Below, in pieces: positions 1-7,525 of a DNA stretch of 25,942 bases. Both the position numbers and the translations under genes were made by a program. Origin of the DNA: Campylobacterales bacterium (GTDB lineage Bacteria; Campylobacterota; Campylobacteria; Campylobacterales; JAADDG01); contig JALVCR010000216.1 of assembly GCA_027009865.1 (NCBI GenBank), positions 1 to 25,942 on the forward strand, in the 5' to 3' direction. How positions within the stretch are numbered: position 1 is the first letter of the stretch; the number at the start of each line of letters is the position of its first letter. The notes below the pieces were generated by a model that ran no database searches, was not told the DNA's origin, and saw only the letters and a list, made by a program, of their open reading frames with translations.

Positions 1-1164
1 ATTTTTGAAGAGTTTAAAAATTTAAAAGATGCTACGTGGTTTTATGAAAAAAATGGAAAATATCTCTATATTTTTGTTTTAAATAAAAACTTCAAATTAA
101 GTAAAGTAAAAATCAATAATAGATATTTAGATTCCTTATCAATTGAAAATTCAAAAGATATTTTAATTTCACATCTTGATATACGGGGTTCAAAATATGC
201 TTTATCTATAAGAGGTTCTAAAAATGTGAAGGTGAAAAATTCAAAAATTGGTCTTTACTCTTTTAGTGGTATTGAAATTATGAAAGGTTTTAGTGGAAAT
301 TACTCTCAAAATATATCTATAGAAAATAATGTAATAGATTCCGGATTTAGAGCATATTATAGATATCTCTCTTCAAGAGGAGCGCAGGATGGAATATTTT
401 TGTTAAGCGGAGTTAGCAATAGCGAAATAGTAAATAACGAAATATCAAACTGGGGACATAGCGGGATTAATTTATATGCTCCCAAAGGGGATTTGCCTGT
501 TAAAAATAATAAAATTTATTCCAATTTTATTCAAGGAAATAAAGTATCTTATATGCATGGAGTTACGGTTGATGGAGTAAATTCTATTTATAATAAAATT
601 AAGTTTAATATTATAAGAGATATAACAGCCAGAAATCAAATAAATGGTATTGGAAATATTTTTTCTAATAATGCGGTTTTTAATGTAAAAAATTCTCCTG
701 TGAAAATAGATCAAGGATACTTTTCTGCTCAAGGAGTAGAGCTTCAAGCCTATTCAAAGGATAATATTTCAAAAAACAACTTAATAGAAAACAATATATT
801 TGCCAAAACTGATGGAGCTTGTATATCTCTTTTGAGTTTAAATAATGACGGGATGAAAGAGGGAAATATTTTTAAAGACAATATTTTGATAAATTGCGGT
901 TTAAAAAATAACTTTATTGCTCTTAAAGTTAAAGATAATGGTTTAAATGAAACTATAAAGAAAAATTATTTTATAAATAACATCTTTAAGTCTAAAAAAT
1001 CTTTGATTTTTTATAGAGGAGATATATTGAATATAAATGAATTTAATGAGATGGATGGAAAATTTTCAGATAAAATCAAAGGAAATAGAGTTTTAAAAGA
1101 GGAGGAGATTAAAAGGATTTCTCCATCTCCTCTTTTAAAGCCGATGAAGGAATTAAACCATTAA
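1..1164 (+). CDS. Right-handed parallel beta-helix repeat protein, 5' truncated
   Basis: The frame is open from the first base to a TAA at 1162-1164, giving 387 residues, so the true start lies outside the window. An internal ATG/GTG near 220-226 is not a believable start because beta-helix-like sequence continues upstream of it. The protein is a ladder of short Asn-, Ile- and Val-rich repeats (such as VKNSKIGL, ISIENNVI, NSEIVNNEI and NLIENNIF), the pattern of pectate-lyase-like or NosD/beta-helix (PF13229-type) folds. These proteins usually bind or cleave polysaccharides outside the cytoplasm. I see no family-specific catalytic residues, so the substrate is unknown; polysaccharide lyase, epimerase or surface adhesin are all possible. 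The last 56 bases overlap the 3' end of the opposing thioredoxin gene. Fold call is good; function is open. Confidence 0.75.
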   Translation: MFEEFKNLKDATWFYEKNGKYLYIFVLNKNFKLSKVKINNRYLDSLSIENSKDILISHLDIRGSKYALSIRGSKNVKVKNSKIGLYSFSGIEIMKGFSGNYSQNISIENNVIDSGFRAYYRYLSSRGAQDGIFLLSGVSNSEIVNNEISNWGHSGINLYAPKGDLPVKNNKIYSNFIQGNKVSYMHGVTVDGVNSIYNKIKFNIIRDITARNQINGIGNIFSNNAVFNVKNSPVKIDQGYFSAQGVELQAYSKDNISKNNLIENNIFAKTDGACISLLSLNNDGMKEGNIFKDNILINCGLKNNFIALKVKDNGLNETIKKNYFINNIFKSKKSLIFYRGDILNINEFNEMDGKFSDKIKGNRVLKEEEIKRISPSPLLKPMKELNH

Positions 1165-1465
1165 TTTTATTTACTATAGTAGAGTTTTTAACGAAAATGA
1201 GAGTTGGGATTGATGTTACGTTAAAAAGAGAGGCTAAATCCTTGCTCTCATCTATATTCACTTTATATATTTTAATTCCTTTATAATTTTTAAACTCTTT
1301 TAAATACTCTCCCATGATTTGGCATGGAGGACACCAAGGAGCGTAAAAGTCTATAATGTAATCTTCCTTTTTGTTTTTAAGCTGTAAATATTTATCCATA
1401 TCCAAATGCTCAAAAGAAAACGCATTTATTCCTAAAATAAGCAGTGCTATAAACAATTTTTTCAT
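1109..1465 (-). CDS. Exported thioredoxin-family protein (CPPC)
   Basis: 118 residues. An N-terminal hydrophobic stretch (about 4-17) reads as a signal peptide or anchor, followed by a thioredoxin fold with DFYAPWCPPC (Cys45, Cys48) and a cis-proline in SIPT (Pro87). It probably acts as a thiol-disulfide oxidoreductase in the periplasm, for example keeping cysteines reduced for cytochrome c assembly or repairing disulfides; the partner is not visible. Two adjacent ATGs exist. The second (1465) is chosen because AGGAG is only 2 bases from the first but 5 from the second. That SD overlaps the TAG stop of the upstream gene, 1474-1836, so the two are very likely co-transcribed and translationally coupled. 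Its 3' end runs 56 bases into the beta-helix gene on the other strand. Confidence 0.88.
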   Translation of the reverse strand: MKKLFIALLILGINAFSFEHLDMDKYLQLKNKKEDYIIDFYAPWCPPCQIMGEYLKEFKNYKGIKIYKVNIDESKDLASLFNVTSIPTLIFVKNSTIVNKINGLIPSSALKEEMEKSF

Positions 1466-1473
1466 CATCTCTC

Positions 1474-1836
1474 CTATCTGAAATTTTTTTCTATCAGTTT
1501 TTTAAATTCCTTTTCATCTTTTGCCCCCACCTCTCTATCTTTTAGTTGGTTTCCTTTAAAAAATAAAATTGTGGGAACAAACTCAACTCCCATTCCAAGA
1601 GTTAAATTTTTGTTTTTTCCAGCATGAATCATGTAAACTTTTATATTTTTAAAATCGATCTTTTGTAAAGTTTTGTTTAGATCCTTTGAATTTGGATCTT
1701 CAGGAACGTAGAAAATCACTATTTTATCTCCTTTCTGGGATACTTTTTGCATAAAGTTTTTGTCCGAAATCTCTTCAAAAGCAAATATATTTGAAATAAG
1801 AAGAGATATAGCAAGAAAAATAAAACTTTTTTTCAT
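1474..1836 (-). CDS. Exported thioredoxin-fold protein lacking the active-site cysteines
   Basis: 120 residues: signal peptide (about 1-19, cut near IFA|FEE), then a thioredoxin-like domain. The active-site stretch aligns as FYVPEDPNS where the next gene has FYAPWCPPC, so both cysteines are replaced (Asp47 and Ser50) and the tryptophan is Glu. The cis-proline strand is kept (EFVPTILFF). The protein has no cysteine at all, so it cannot be a redox enzyme by this mechanism. A binding, chaperone or scaffold role alongside the active thioredoxin is plausible but inferred. The SD AAAAGG sits 7 bases before the ATG. It is first in a two-gene unit with the active thioredoxin, and is divergent from the lsrK-like gene. 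Confidence 0.8.
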   Translation of the reverse strand: MKKSFIFLAISLLISNIFAFEEISDKNFMQKVSQKGDKIVIFYVPEDPNSKDLNKTLQKIDFKNIKVYMIHAGKNKNLTLGMGVEFVPTILFFKGNQLKDREVGAKDEKEFKKLIEKNFR

Positions 1837-1901
1837 TTTTGAACCTTTTTAAAAAAATTAAAGATAATGAAAGCGAATAATACACTAAACTATTTTAAGT
1901 T

Positions 1902-1907
1902 ATAATT
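1902..1907 (+). promoter_or_regulatory. Probable -10 element of the lsrK operon
   Basis: TATAAT preceded by a T-rich stretch (CTATTTTAAGT), about 28 bases before the start codon of the AI-2 kinase. This is the usual Campylobacterota promoter form, with no clear -35. No operator-like repeat is obvious. Confidence 0.5.
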
Positions 1908-1934
1908 AGAGAAAAAATATTTGCGAGGTATATG

Positions 1935-3494
1935 ATGAGTTATTTGATGGTAATAGATGCCGGAACTGGAAGCGTTAGAGCAGTTATTTTTGATACAAAC
2001 GGAAAAGAGATATCAATCTCCCAAAAAGAGTGGACTCATAAAAGCGAAGATAATGTGCCGGGATCTATGAATTTTGATTATAAAGAGGGGTGGAGCAAGA
2101 TAATATCCTGCATTAAAGAAGCTATTTTGAAAGCTAAAATAGATCCCAAAGATATTTTAGCCGTTACGGCTACAAGTATGAGAGAGGGGATAGTTTTATA
2201 CGATAAAAACGGAGAGGAGATTTGGGCTGTTGCAAATGTCGATTCAAGAGCTAAAGAGGAGGTTAGAGAGTTAAAAGAGAAATTTCCCTCTATTGAAGAG
2301 GAGTTTTACAAAATAAGCGGTCAAACCTTTGCTTTGGGAGCTTTGGCAAGACTTCTTTGGCTTAAAAAAAACCGTCCTGAAATTTATGAGAAGAGTTCTA
2401 AAATTTCCATGATAAGCGACTGGGTTTTGAAAAAATTAAGCGGCGTTATAGCAAGCGAGCCTTCAAATGCCGGAACTACGGGGATATTTTCCCTAAAAAG
2501 AAGAGATTGGGAGCCTCAAATGGCAAAGAAAGTCGGGTTAAAAAGCGATATTTTCCCTCCCGTTTTAGAAAGCGGTGAAGTTTTGGGAAAAGTTACCAAA
2601 GAGGCTTCCCTTCAAACTTCGCTCTCTTTAGATACGCTTGTGGTTATGGGAGGCGGGGACGTTCAGATGGCAAGTTTGGGGCTTGGGGTCGTAAAAGCTG
2701 ATGATACGGCTATTATAGGGGGAAGTTTTTGGCAGCAGGTTGTCAATATGGATAAGCCTCTTGTAGCTTCGGATATGAGCATTAGAGTAAATCCCCATGT
2801 AATCAAAGGAATTTCCCAAGCTGAAGGGATAACTTTTTTTAGCGGTCTTATTATGAGATGGTTTAGGGATGCTTTTTGCCTTGCAGAGAAGATGGAAGCT
2901 AAGAAGATAGGAGTTGACGCTTATGAGCTTTTGGAGGAGATGGCAAGCAGGGTTCCGGTTGGATCTTATGGAATAATTCCTATTTTTTCAGATGAGATGA
3001 ATTACGGCAGATGGTATCATGCCGCTCCATCTTTTTTAAATCTCTCCATAGATCCTACCGTTTGTAACAAGGCTTCCATGTTTAGAAGTCTTGAAGAGAA
3101 TGCCGCTATCGTATCGGCTAAAAATTTGGATAAAATTTCACTTTTTACCGGAAGCTTTTGTGAAAAATTGGTTTTTGCCGGGGGAGCGAGCAAAGGATTT
3201 TTGTGGCCTAAAATCTTATCGGATGTTACCGCAAGAAAGGTTAAAATTCCGGTAGTTAAGGAGGCTACTTCTCTTGGCGGAGCGATTGCGGCTGGAGTTG
3301 GAGCGGGAGTTTTTGAGGATATGCAAAGCGCTTCGAAAAAATTGGTTAAGTTTGAAAAGATTTATAATCCCGATATGGAAAATCATAAAATCTATAAAGA
3401 GATAGCCAAAAAGTGGGAGAGAGCTTATAAAAAGCAGCTTGAACTGGTAGATGAGAAAGTTACCGAGAGTATGTGGAGAGCTCCCGGAATATAG
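1935..3494 (+). CDS. lsrK: Autoinducer-2 kinase (FGGY family)
   Basis: 519 residues. It is an FGGY carbohydrate kinase and matches what I recall of enterobacterial LsrK along its whole length: DAGTGS at the N-terminus, VPGSMNFD, SMREGIVLY, ISDWVLKKLSG, EPSNAGTTG, VVMGGGDVQ, WQQVVN, MRWFRDAFC, AAPSF.NLSIDP, LVFAGGASKG, PVVKEATSLG and a WRAPGI tail. LsrK phosphorylates the linear form of AI-2 (DPD) in the cytoplasm. The second of two tandem ATGs is chosen because GAGG is 6 bases away from it and only 3 from the first. It heads a packed run with a cupin and a CDF transporter. No lsrACDB importer, LsrR, LsrF or LsrG is in the window, so how AI-2 enters and what reads phospho-AI-2 are unknown. A related sugar kinase is the alternative, but the similarity to LsrK is specific. 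Confidence 0.9.
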   Translation: MSYLMVIDAGTGSVRAVIFDTNGKEISISQKEWTHKSEDNVPGSMNFDYKEGWSKIISCIKEAILKAKIDPKDILAVTATSMREGIVLYDKNGEEIWAVANVDSRAKEEVRELKEKFPSIEEEFYKISGQTFALGALARLLWLKKNRPEIYEKSSKISMISDWVLKKLSGVIASEPSNAGTTGIFSLKRRDWEPQMAKKVGLKSDIFPPVLESGEVLGKVTKEASLQTSLSLDTLVVMGGGDVQMASLGLGVVKADDTAIIGGSFWQQVVNMDKPLVASDMSIRVNPHVIKGISQAEGITFFSGLIMRWFRDAFCLAEKMEAKKIGVDAYELLEEMASRVPVGSYGIIPIFSDEMNYGRWYHAAPSFLNLSIDPTVCNKASMFRSLEENAAIVSAKNLDKISLFTGSFCEKLVFAGGASKGFLWPKILSDVTARKVKIPVVKEATSLGGAIAAGVGAGVFEDMQSASKKLVKFEKIYNPDMENHKIYKEIAKKWERAYKKQLELVDEKVTESMWRAPGI

Positions 3495-3508
3495 ATAAAA
3501 GGAGAGAG

Positions 3509-3880
3509 ATGTATTTAACAAATGAAAAAGAGCATGAGTATAGATTTAAAGATCACGGTCCAAAATATTTAACAAAAGGGCCGAATGTGGATATGGGCGT
3601 TGTGGTAATTACTCCCGGAGAGGAGCACCCTTGCCATAAGCATGAAAAGCAAGAAGAGTCTTTCTTGGTTTTGGAGGGAGAGTGTTCAGTTTATGTAGAT
3701 GGTAAAAAGGTAGTTTTAAAAAAGGGAGATTATTTAAGATGCGATCCAGGAGAGGCTCACTATTTTTATAATGAGAGCGATAAGGATTTTAAAGCCGTTT
3801 TTATAAAATCTCCCCATTTAGAGGAGAAAGATAGCGTCTATATCGATTGGAAACCCGGAGAAAAATTTATAAAGGAATAA
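3509..3880 (+). CDS. Small cupin-domain protein
   Basis: 123 residues, a single cupin barrel. Motif 1 supplies the metal ligands in HPCHKHEKQEES (His43, His45 and a downstream Glu) and ends in LVLEG. Motif 2 is GDYLRCDPGEAHYFYN with the last ligand His. A metal-bound cupin of this size is typically a small isomerase, dioxygenase or sugar-binding protein. The start at 3509 is set by AAGGAG four bases upstream; a longer frame from 3473 would overlap lsrK and lacks an SD. It lies 14 bases after the lsrK stop, so it is probably in the same operon and may act on AI-2 or phospho-AI-2, but that is inference from position only. Confidence 0.85.
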   Translation: MYLTNEKEHEYRFKDHGPKYLTKGPNVDMGVVVITPGEEHPCHKHEKQEESFLVLEGECSVYVDGKKVVLKKGDYLRCDPGEAHYFYNESDKDFKAVFIKSPHLEEKDSVYIDWKPGEKFIKE

Positions 3881-3882
3881 AA

Positions 3883-4821
3883 TTGGCTGTAAACTATGTA
3901 AAAGAAAATGATCCTCATATAGTGAAAGTTGAGAAAAAATCAACTCCTTTAGAGAGAAGAGCTCCGCTTGTGGCTACCGCTTTGTCTCTTGTTTTGGCGA
4001 TTATAAAGCTTGTTGTGGCAATAGTTAGCGGTTCAGTAGCCTTACTTGCGTCCGCTGTTGATTCTATTATGGATATGTTTGTATCTGTTTTTAATTTTTT
4101 GGCAATAAGGCTTTCTGATAGAAGCCCAGATGAGAAATTTCCTTTCGGTTATGGCAAAATAGAAGCTTTAGCCGCATTTTTCGAAGGACTTGTGGTTACC
4201 GCTTCGGGGCTTTACATTCTCTATGAAGGCGTTATGAAGTTTATCAAAAACGAGCCGGTTGAGAGAGTGGGGGCATCTATTGCTGTTATGATTATTTCCA
4301 TAGTAATAGTTTTTATTTTAGTTTCATTTTTATCATATGTTTATAAAAAGAGCGGAAATTTGGTTATAAAATCTGATCTTTTGCATTATAAAACCGATCT
4401 TTTAAGCAATTCTGCCGTTTTATTGTCTTTGGGTATTATCTATTTTACCGACTGGTATTTTATAGACGGAGTTTTCGGTATTGCTATAGGAGTTTATATA
4501 GTAAAAGAGGCGTTTGAACTGATAGAAGAGGGCGCTTATGTTCTATTAGATATCTCTTTACCAGAAGATGAAGTAAAAAGAATTCAAGAGGCAATCAAAG
4601 AGGATGAGAGGATAAATGATTTTCATTTTCTAAGAACAAGACAGGCTGGGAAAGTTAAATTTGTGGAAGTCCATATAGTTTTAAGACCAGATATCTCCCT
4701 TCTTGAAGCTCATAAAATAGCTGACGAACTAGAAGAGAGAATTAAAAGACTTGATGAAAATGTTACTTGGCATATTTTAATTCATACCGATCCGTATGAT
4801 GATTCCAAAGAGAATAGTTAA
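3883..4821 (+). CDS. Cation diffusion facilitator (FieF-like divalent metal efflux)
   Basis: 312 residues starting at TTG. AAGGAA lies 5 bases upstream and overlaps the cupin stop; no ATG is suitably placed. It has about six membrane segments (roughly residues 25-205), then a cytoplasmic C-terminal ferredoxin-like domain. The transport-site pairs are visible as AVDSIMD (D..D, helix 2) and HYKTD (H..D, helix 5), the DD/HD arrangement of Zn/Fe/Cd-exporting CDF proteins such as FieF. The tail (RTRQAGKVKFVEVHI ... LLEAHKIADELEERI) is the CDF dimer domain. It exchanges cytoplasmic metal for protons. Being 2 bases from the cupin stop, it shares the lsrK operon; a functional link could be metal supply to the cupin, but may be chance. 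The exact metal cannot be read from sequence. Confidence 0.9.
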   Translation: MAVNYVKENDPHIVKVEKKSTPLERRAPLVATALSLVLAIIKLVVAIVSGSVALLASAVDSIMDMFVSVFNFLAIRLSDRSPDEKFPFGYGKIEALAAFFEGLVVTASGLYILYEGVMKFIKNEPVERVGASIAVMIISIVIVFILVSFLSYVYKKSGNLVIKSDLLHYKTDLLSNSAVLLSLGIIYFTDWYFIDGVFGIAIGVYIVKEAFELIEEGAYVLLDISLPEDEVKRIQEAIKEDERINDFHFLRTRQAGKVKFVEVHIVLRPDISLLEAHKIADELEERIKRLDENVTWHILIHTDPYDDSKENS

Positions 4822-4844
4822 TTGAATAAAAGCATAAGTTATAG

Positions 4845-4871
4845 TAACTCAGGTTATCATAATCTGAGTTA
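4845..4871. terminator. Weak hairpin after the CDF gene
   Basis: Inverted repeat TAACTCAG / CTGAGTTA (8 bp) around an 11-base loop, 24 bases past the CDF stop. Only A/T-rich sequence and no strict T-run follows, so termination on the plus strand is possible but weak. It also covers the stop of a possible minus-strand mini-ORF. Confidence 0.4.
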
Positions 4872-4953
4872 TTATAAAGAGAATTTTTATAATTAAAAAG
4901 AAAAACTGTCTTAATCTTTGTGCCTCTTTTGCTGCAACTGTTTCCATAATCAT
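4849..4953 (-). CDS. Possible 34-residue membrane miniprotein
   Basis: A minus-strand frame encodes 34 residues: a charged N-terminal part (ETVAAKEAQRLRQ) followed by a hydrophobic run (FFFLIIKILFIITQIMI). That is the layout of a single-pass membrane miniprotein with an amphipathic head. There is no convincing SD before either ATG (positions 4953 and 4947), and the region is AT-rich, so chance is quite possible. It occupies the 281-base gap between the CDF gene and the gene at 5103. I do not recognise it. Confidence 0.25.
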   Translation of the reverse strand: MIMETVAAKEAQRLRQFFFLIIKILFIITQIMIT

Positions 4954-5010
4954 AAATTTATCATAATAAAAATTATTTATACTTAAAATTTAATAACTTT
5001 AAGATTTTTT

Positions 5011-5019
5011 TGCTAAAAT
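5011..5019 (+). promoter_or_regulatory. Probable promoter of the PBP-like membrane protein gene
   Basis: A T-tract followed by TGCTAAAAT gives an extended -10 (TGnTAAAAT) about 85 bases before the start codon. A second TATAAT at 5083-5088 is too close to the SD to serve unless the transcript is nearly leaderless. Confidence 0.4.
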
Positions 5020-5102
5020 ACAAAAGAGGGGATTTTTATTTTAATTTTTTCTTGCTAAATTTCTTTAAACTGCTTTTTTATTTATAATAAAGGAGTGAAC
5101 TA

Positions 5103-6734
5103 ATGCTCTCTTTTTTTACTTCCATTAAAAATATTTTAAAGAAAATGAAACAGCACTTTTTAGGTATTTTTATATATTTAATTATTTTTCTTTTAATACT
5201 GTATATTTTAACTCGTAAAGAGCAATCCGTTTTTATGAGCAATTTTTCTATGATTAATGAATTTTTTACCTCTTTGGTGCTTGTTGTTGCAATTATTATC
5301 TCTTTTTTTATATATCTGACTAACCGTAATATCATTCCGACAAATTTTGCTATAAATATGATTAAAAGAATTCCAAATTATGTTCCTTTTAACAAATTTA
5401 TAAAACAGACGCTTCTTGCTTTGATTGATGAAAAATATAAAATAATTGTTCTTTTACGCACACTTGATAAAAATAATTATAAATTAAATCTTAGCCAGAT
5501 TGCCGCTTTCAATCAGCTTAATAAACAAAAGCGCTTGGAAGGTTTGGATATTGAGTATCTTTTTATTGATAATAACAGCAGCGATATAGAAGATTTAATA
5601 GAAAATTTAGATTTAGTAAGCTCAAAATACATTATTATTACAAGTTTAAGCAATATTTTTAAACAAACTATTTTAGCAAGAGAGAATCTGCCAGAGAGTC
5701 TAAAAAGCCAGATTAAAATAATCGGTGCATTAAGCTCCATTAGTGATGAAGATATTCAAAAAATTATTGATAATGATTCAAATATTATTCGTATCTTTCC
5801 TCCCGATTATGACGAAGCGAAAACCGCGATGGAATTTTTATTTTCAAAAATAAAAAGCTCTCTTTGTATAGAGAAATATTGTAAAAGCTATTTTAAACCA
5901 AGCAATATTATTATTTTACATAACGGAACATACGGCGAAGCTGTTGCTAAAAAGTGTAAGCTCTTTTTTGAAAAAGAGCGCTCGAAACTTTACTATTATA
6001 CTTCTAAAGATTTTACTCCAACAGTTATTAATGAAAATATTAAATTTTACTCTTTTGATTTTAATGATAAGTCTTTTATTAACGACGAGATTAAGAGCAA
6101 CTCATTTTTAGAATTTTCAAATAAATGGACAAATTCGAGAAATTATTATTATATTGTGGGATATGAACCAAATATCTCCTATATGCTTAAAAATCTTAAA
6201 AAATTTCCCAATGAAGATATAACTCTGCTTTTTTGCGCAACGCTTTCTATGAACAGCTGGAAAAGGAGCGTTATTGAAACTTTGAAAGAACAGCCTAATA
6301 TAGAGCCTTTTATAAAAGATAACAGTTTTTATATAAAACTTTTAATTGACGGAGATTTATCTCATACCTCTTTTAATAACGGTCTTACAATTAATCTTTT
6401 TTATTATAATCCTTCGCTTACTGCAAAAAAAGAGCCGGTTAATTTGGAAACTGTCATTCAAAAAATCTTTTCGCTAAATAGAGAAGATACTAAAGAGTTT
6501 TTAAGAAAATATTATAATAGAAATAATAATTACATCTCTCTATTTTCGGCTTTTAGTATTGAAGTTGCAAAATATACCATTGAAAGAAAATGCTCTTTGC
6601 TTGAGAGCAAAGCGAAAGTATTGCAAAATTATCAAAGGAAAATTTCTACACTTAAGGAGTTAAAACATATTGATATTTTAGTTAACGGAGATTCGATAAA
6701 TCAATATACGATTGAAAGATTGGTAGAAGAGTAA
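5103..6734 (+). CDS. Two-helix membrane protein with a type-1 periplasmic-binding-like domain, unknown function
   Basis: 543 residues. Two membrane helices (about 22-40 and 56-76) are followed by a large soluble domain. Its order matches the LivJ-type (type-1 periplasmic-binding) fold: YKIIVLL, GLDIEYLFIDNNSSD, IIITSLSN, IKIIGALSS, IIRIFPPDYDEAKTAMEFL, NIIILHNGTYGEAVAKKC and YYYIVGYEPN. Basic residues before helix 1 and after helix 2 suggest both ends are in the cytoplasm, which is odd for such a domain; it has no signal peptide or lipobox. The last 80 residues are a charged helical tail. AGGAG lies 7 bases from the ATG. It has no transporter partner, stands alone between a plus-strand operon and convergent bioC, and uses CGN arginine codons (about 6 of 16) unlike its neighbours, a sign of transfer. 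The fold is my reading of motifs, not a search result. Confidence 0.75.
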   Translation: MLSFFTSIKNILKKMKQHFLGIFIYLIIFLLILYILTRKEQSVFMSNFSMINEFFTSLVLVVAIIISFFIYLTNRNIIPTNFAINMIKRIPNYVPFNKFIKQTLLALIDEKYKIIVLLRTLDKNNYKLNLSQIAAFNQLNKQKRLEGLDIEYLFIDNNSSDIEDLIENLDLVSSKYIIITSLSNIFKQTILARENLPESLKSQIKIIGALSSISDEDIQKIIDNDSNIIRIFPPDYDEAKTAMEFLFSKIKSSLCIEKYCKSYFKPSNIIILHNGTYGEAVAKKCKLFFEKERSKLYYYTSKDFTPTVINENIKFYSFDFNDKSFINDEIKSNSFLEFSNKWTNSRNYYYIVGYEPNISYMLKNLKKFPNEDITLLFCATLSMNSWKRSVIETLKEQPNIEPFIKDNSFYIKLLIDGDLSHTSFNNGLTINLFYYNPSLTAKKEPVNLETVIQKIFSLNREDTKEFLRKYYNRNNNYISLFSAFSIEVAKYTIERKCSLLESKAKVLQNYQRKISTLKELKHIDILVNGDSINQYTIERLVEE

Positions 6735-6755
6735 AATTAGTATAAACTATTAAAA

Positions 6756-7481
6756 TTAGCTTATCTTTGAGATATATAAAACCTCAAATTCAAGATAGGA
6801 GAGAGGATAGTTTTTAATTAAATTTTTTATCTCTTTGTAGGATAGCCTTTTTTCTCCTCCGCTAACTCCGCTTCTTTTTATATATCTAAATTTTGAGATA
6901 TTATCTTTAAAAAAGAGTCTGTAGTTTATAATCTCAAATTCGCACTTTCCATATTTTAAAGCCGTTTTTATAATCTCCTCTCTTTTTGGAAGGGGCGAGT
7001 TTTGGTTTGTTATCTCTCTTATTGTTTTGAAAGTTCCATCGCAAAAAATTGAAAAAAGCCAATCTCCTTTTAAACTATTTAAATTATAAAAAATAAAATC
7101 CAAATCTTTAGACCATTGAAGGGCAGAAGATGAGATGATTAAATCAAAAGGGGAGATGGATTTTAATTTTCTAAATAGGTTTATATTTTCAAAGCTGTCA
7201 TTTATTATTTTGATGTTTTTGTTTTTTGGATGAAGCTTGCACATAATAGGGGATAGATCCACTCCTATAAAGAGGTTTGGCTTTAGAGGAAGATTTTTGT
7301 ATATCTCTCCGCTTCCGCATCCAAGATCCAAAATTTTTTTATACGGCTTTTTGATTTTTTCAATTAGCTTTTGGGCAACCTTTTTTTGGATTATATTATA
7401 TCTCTCGTAATATAGGGCGTTTTTAGTAAACTCTTTGATATGAGGATGGTTTTTTTGTAAAACTTTTTTTATGGACTTCAC
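6756..7481 (-). CDS. bioC: Malonyl-ACP O-methyltransferase (biotin synthesis)
   Basis: 241 residues, a class I SAM methyltransferase. Motif I is ILDLGCGSGEIY (about 50-61), then VDLSPIM as the acidic end of strand 2. BioC-specific features are SSALQW (compare AVQW in E. coli BioC), a YRLFF..DNISKFRYIKRSGV stretch, and YPLSYLEFEVLYI near the end, which parallels YPLTYHLFLG in E. coli. BioC methylates malonyl-ACP so that the fatty acid enzymes can build the pimeloyl chain of biotin. The start is GTG at 7481 with no clear SD. No other bio gene is in the window. It is divergent from secG, with a 19-base dyad between them. A generic methyltransferase is the alternative. Confidence 0.78.
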   Translation of the reverse strand: MKSIKKVLQKNHPHIKEFTKNALYYERYNIIQKKVAQKLIEKIKKPYKKILDLGCGSGEIYKNLPLKPNLFIGVDLSPIMCKLHPKNKNIKIINDSFENINLFRKLKSISPFDLIISSSALQWSKDLDFIFYNLNSLKGDWLFSIFCDGTFKTIREITNQNSPLPKREEIIKTALKYGKCEFEIINYRLFFKDNISKFRYIKRSGVSGGEKRLSYKEIKNLIKNYPLSYLEFEVLYISKIS

Positions 7482-7498
7482 TTTAACGATTTTTTCAA

Positions 7499-7517
7499 CA
7501 ATATTTAGGTAATATTG
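7499..7517. promoter_or_regulatory. Operator-like dyad between bioC and secG
   Basis: A perfect 7-bp inverted repeat, CAATATT-TAGGT-AATATTG, lies 18 bases before the bioC start and about 9 bases upstream of the presumed secG -10 (TATAAC, 7526-7531). A dimeric repressor bound here could control both directions. It is not the E. coli BirA operator. AT-rich sequence makes chance dyads common, so confidence is modest. Confidence 0.35.
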
Positions 7518-7525
7518 CGGCCAAT

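Noticed and set aside
472..747. Minus-strand frame of 91 codons inside the beta-helix gene
   Set aside because: It lies wholly within a repeat-rich gene on the other strand, has no SD and codes for low-complexity Ile/Asn/Tyr text.
3216..3521. Minus-strand frame over the lsrK 3' end
   Set aside because: Mirror of a strongly supported LsrK; composition is that of an antisense frame.
5078..5335. Minus-strand frame over the start of the 5103 gene
   Set aside because: The plus-strand gene has a good SD and membrane helices; the antisense frame ends in its promoter.
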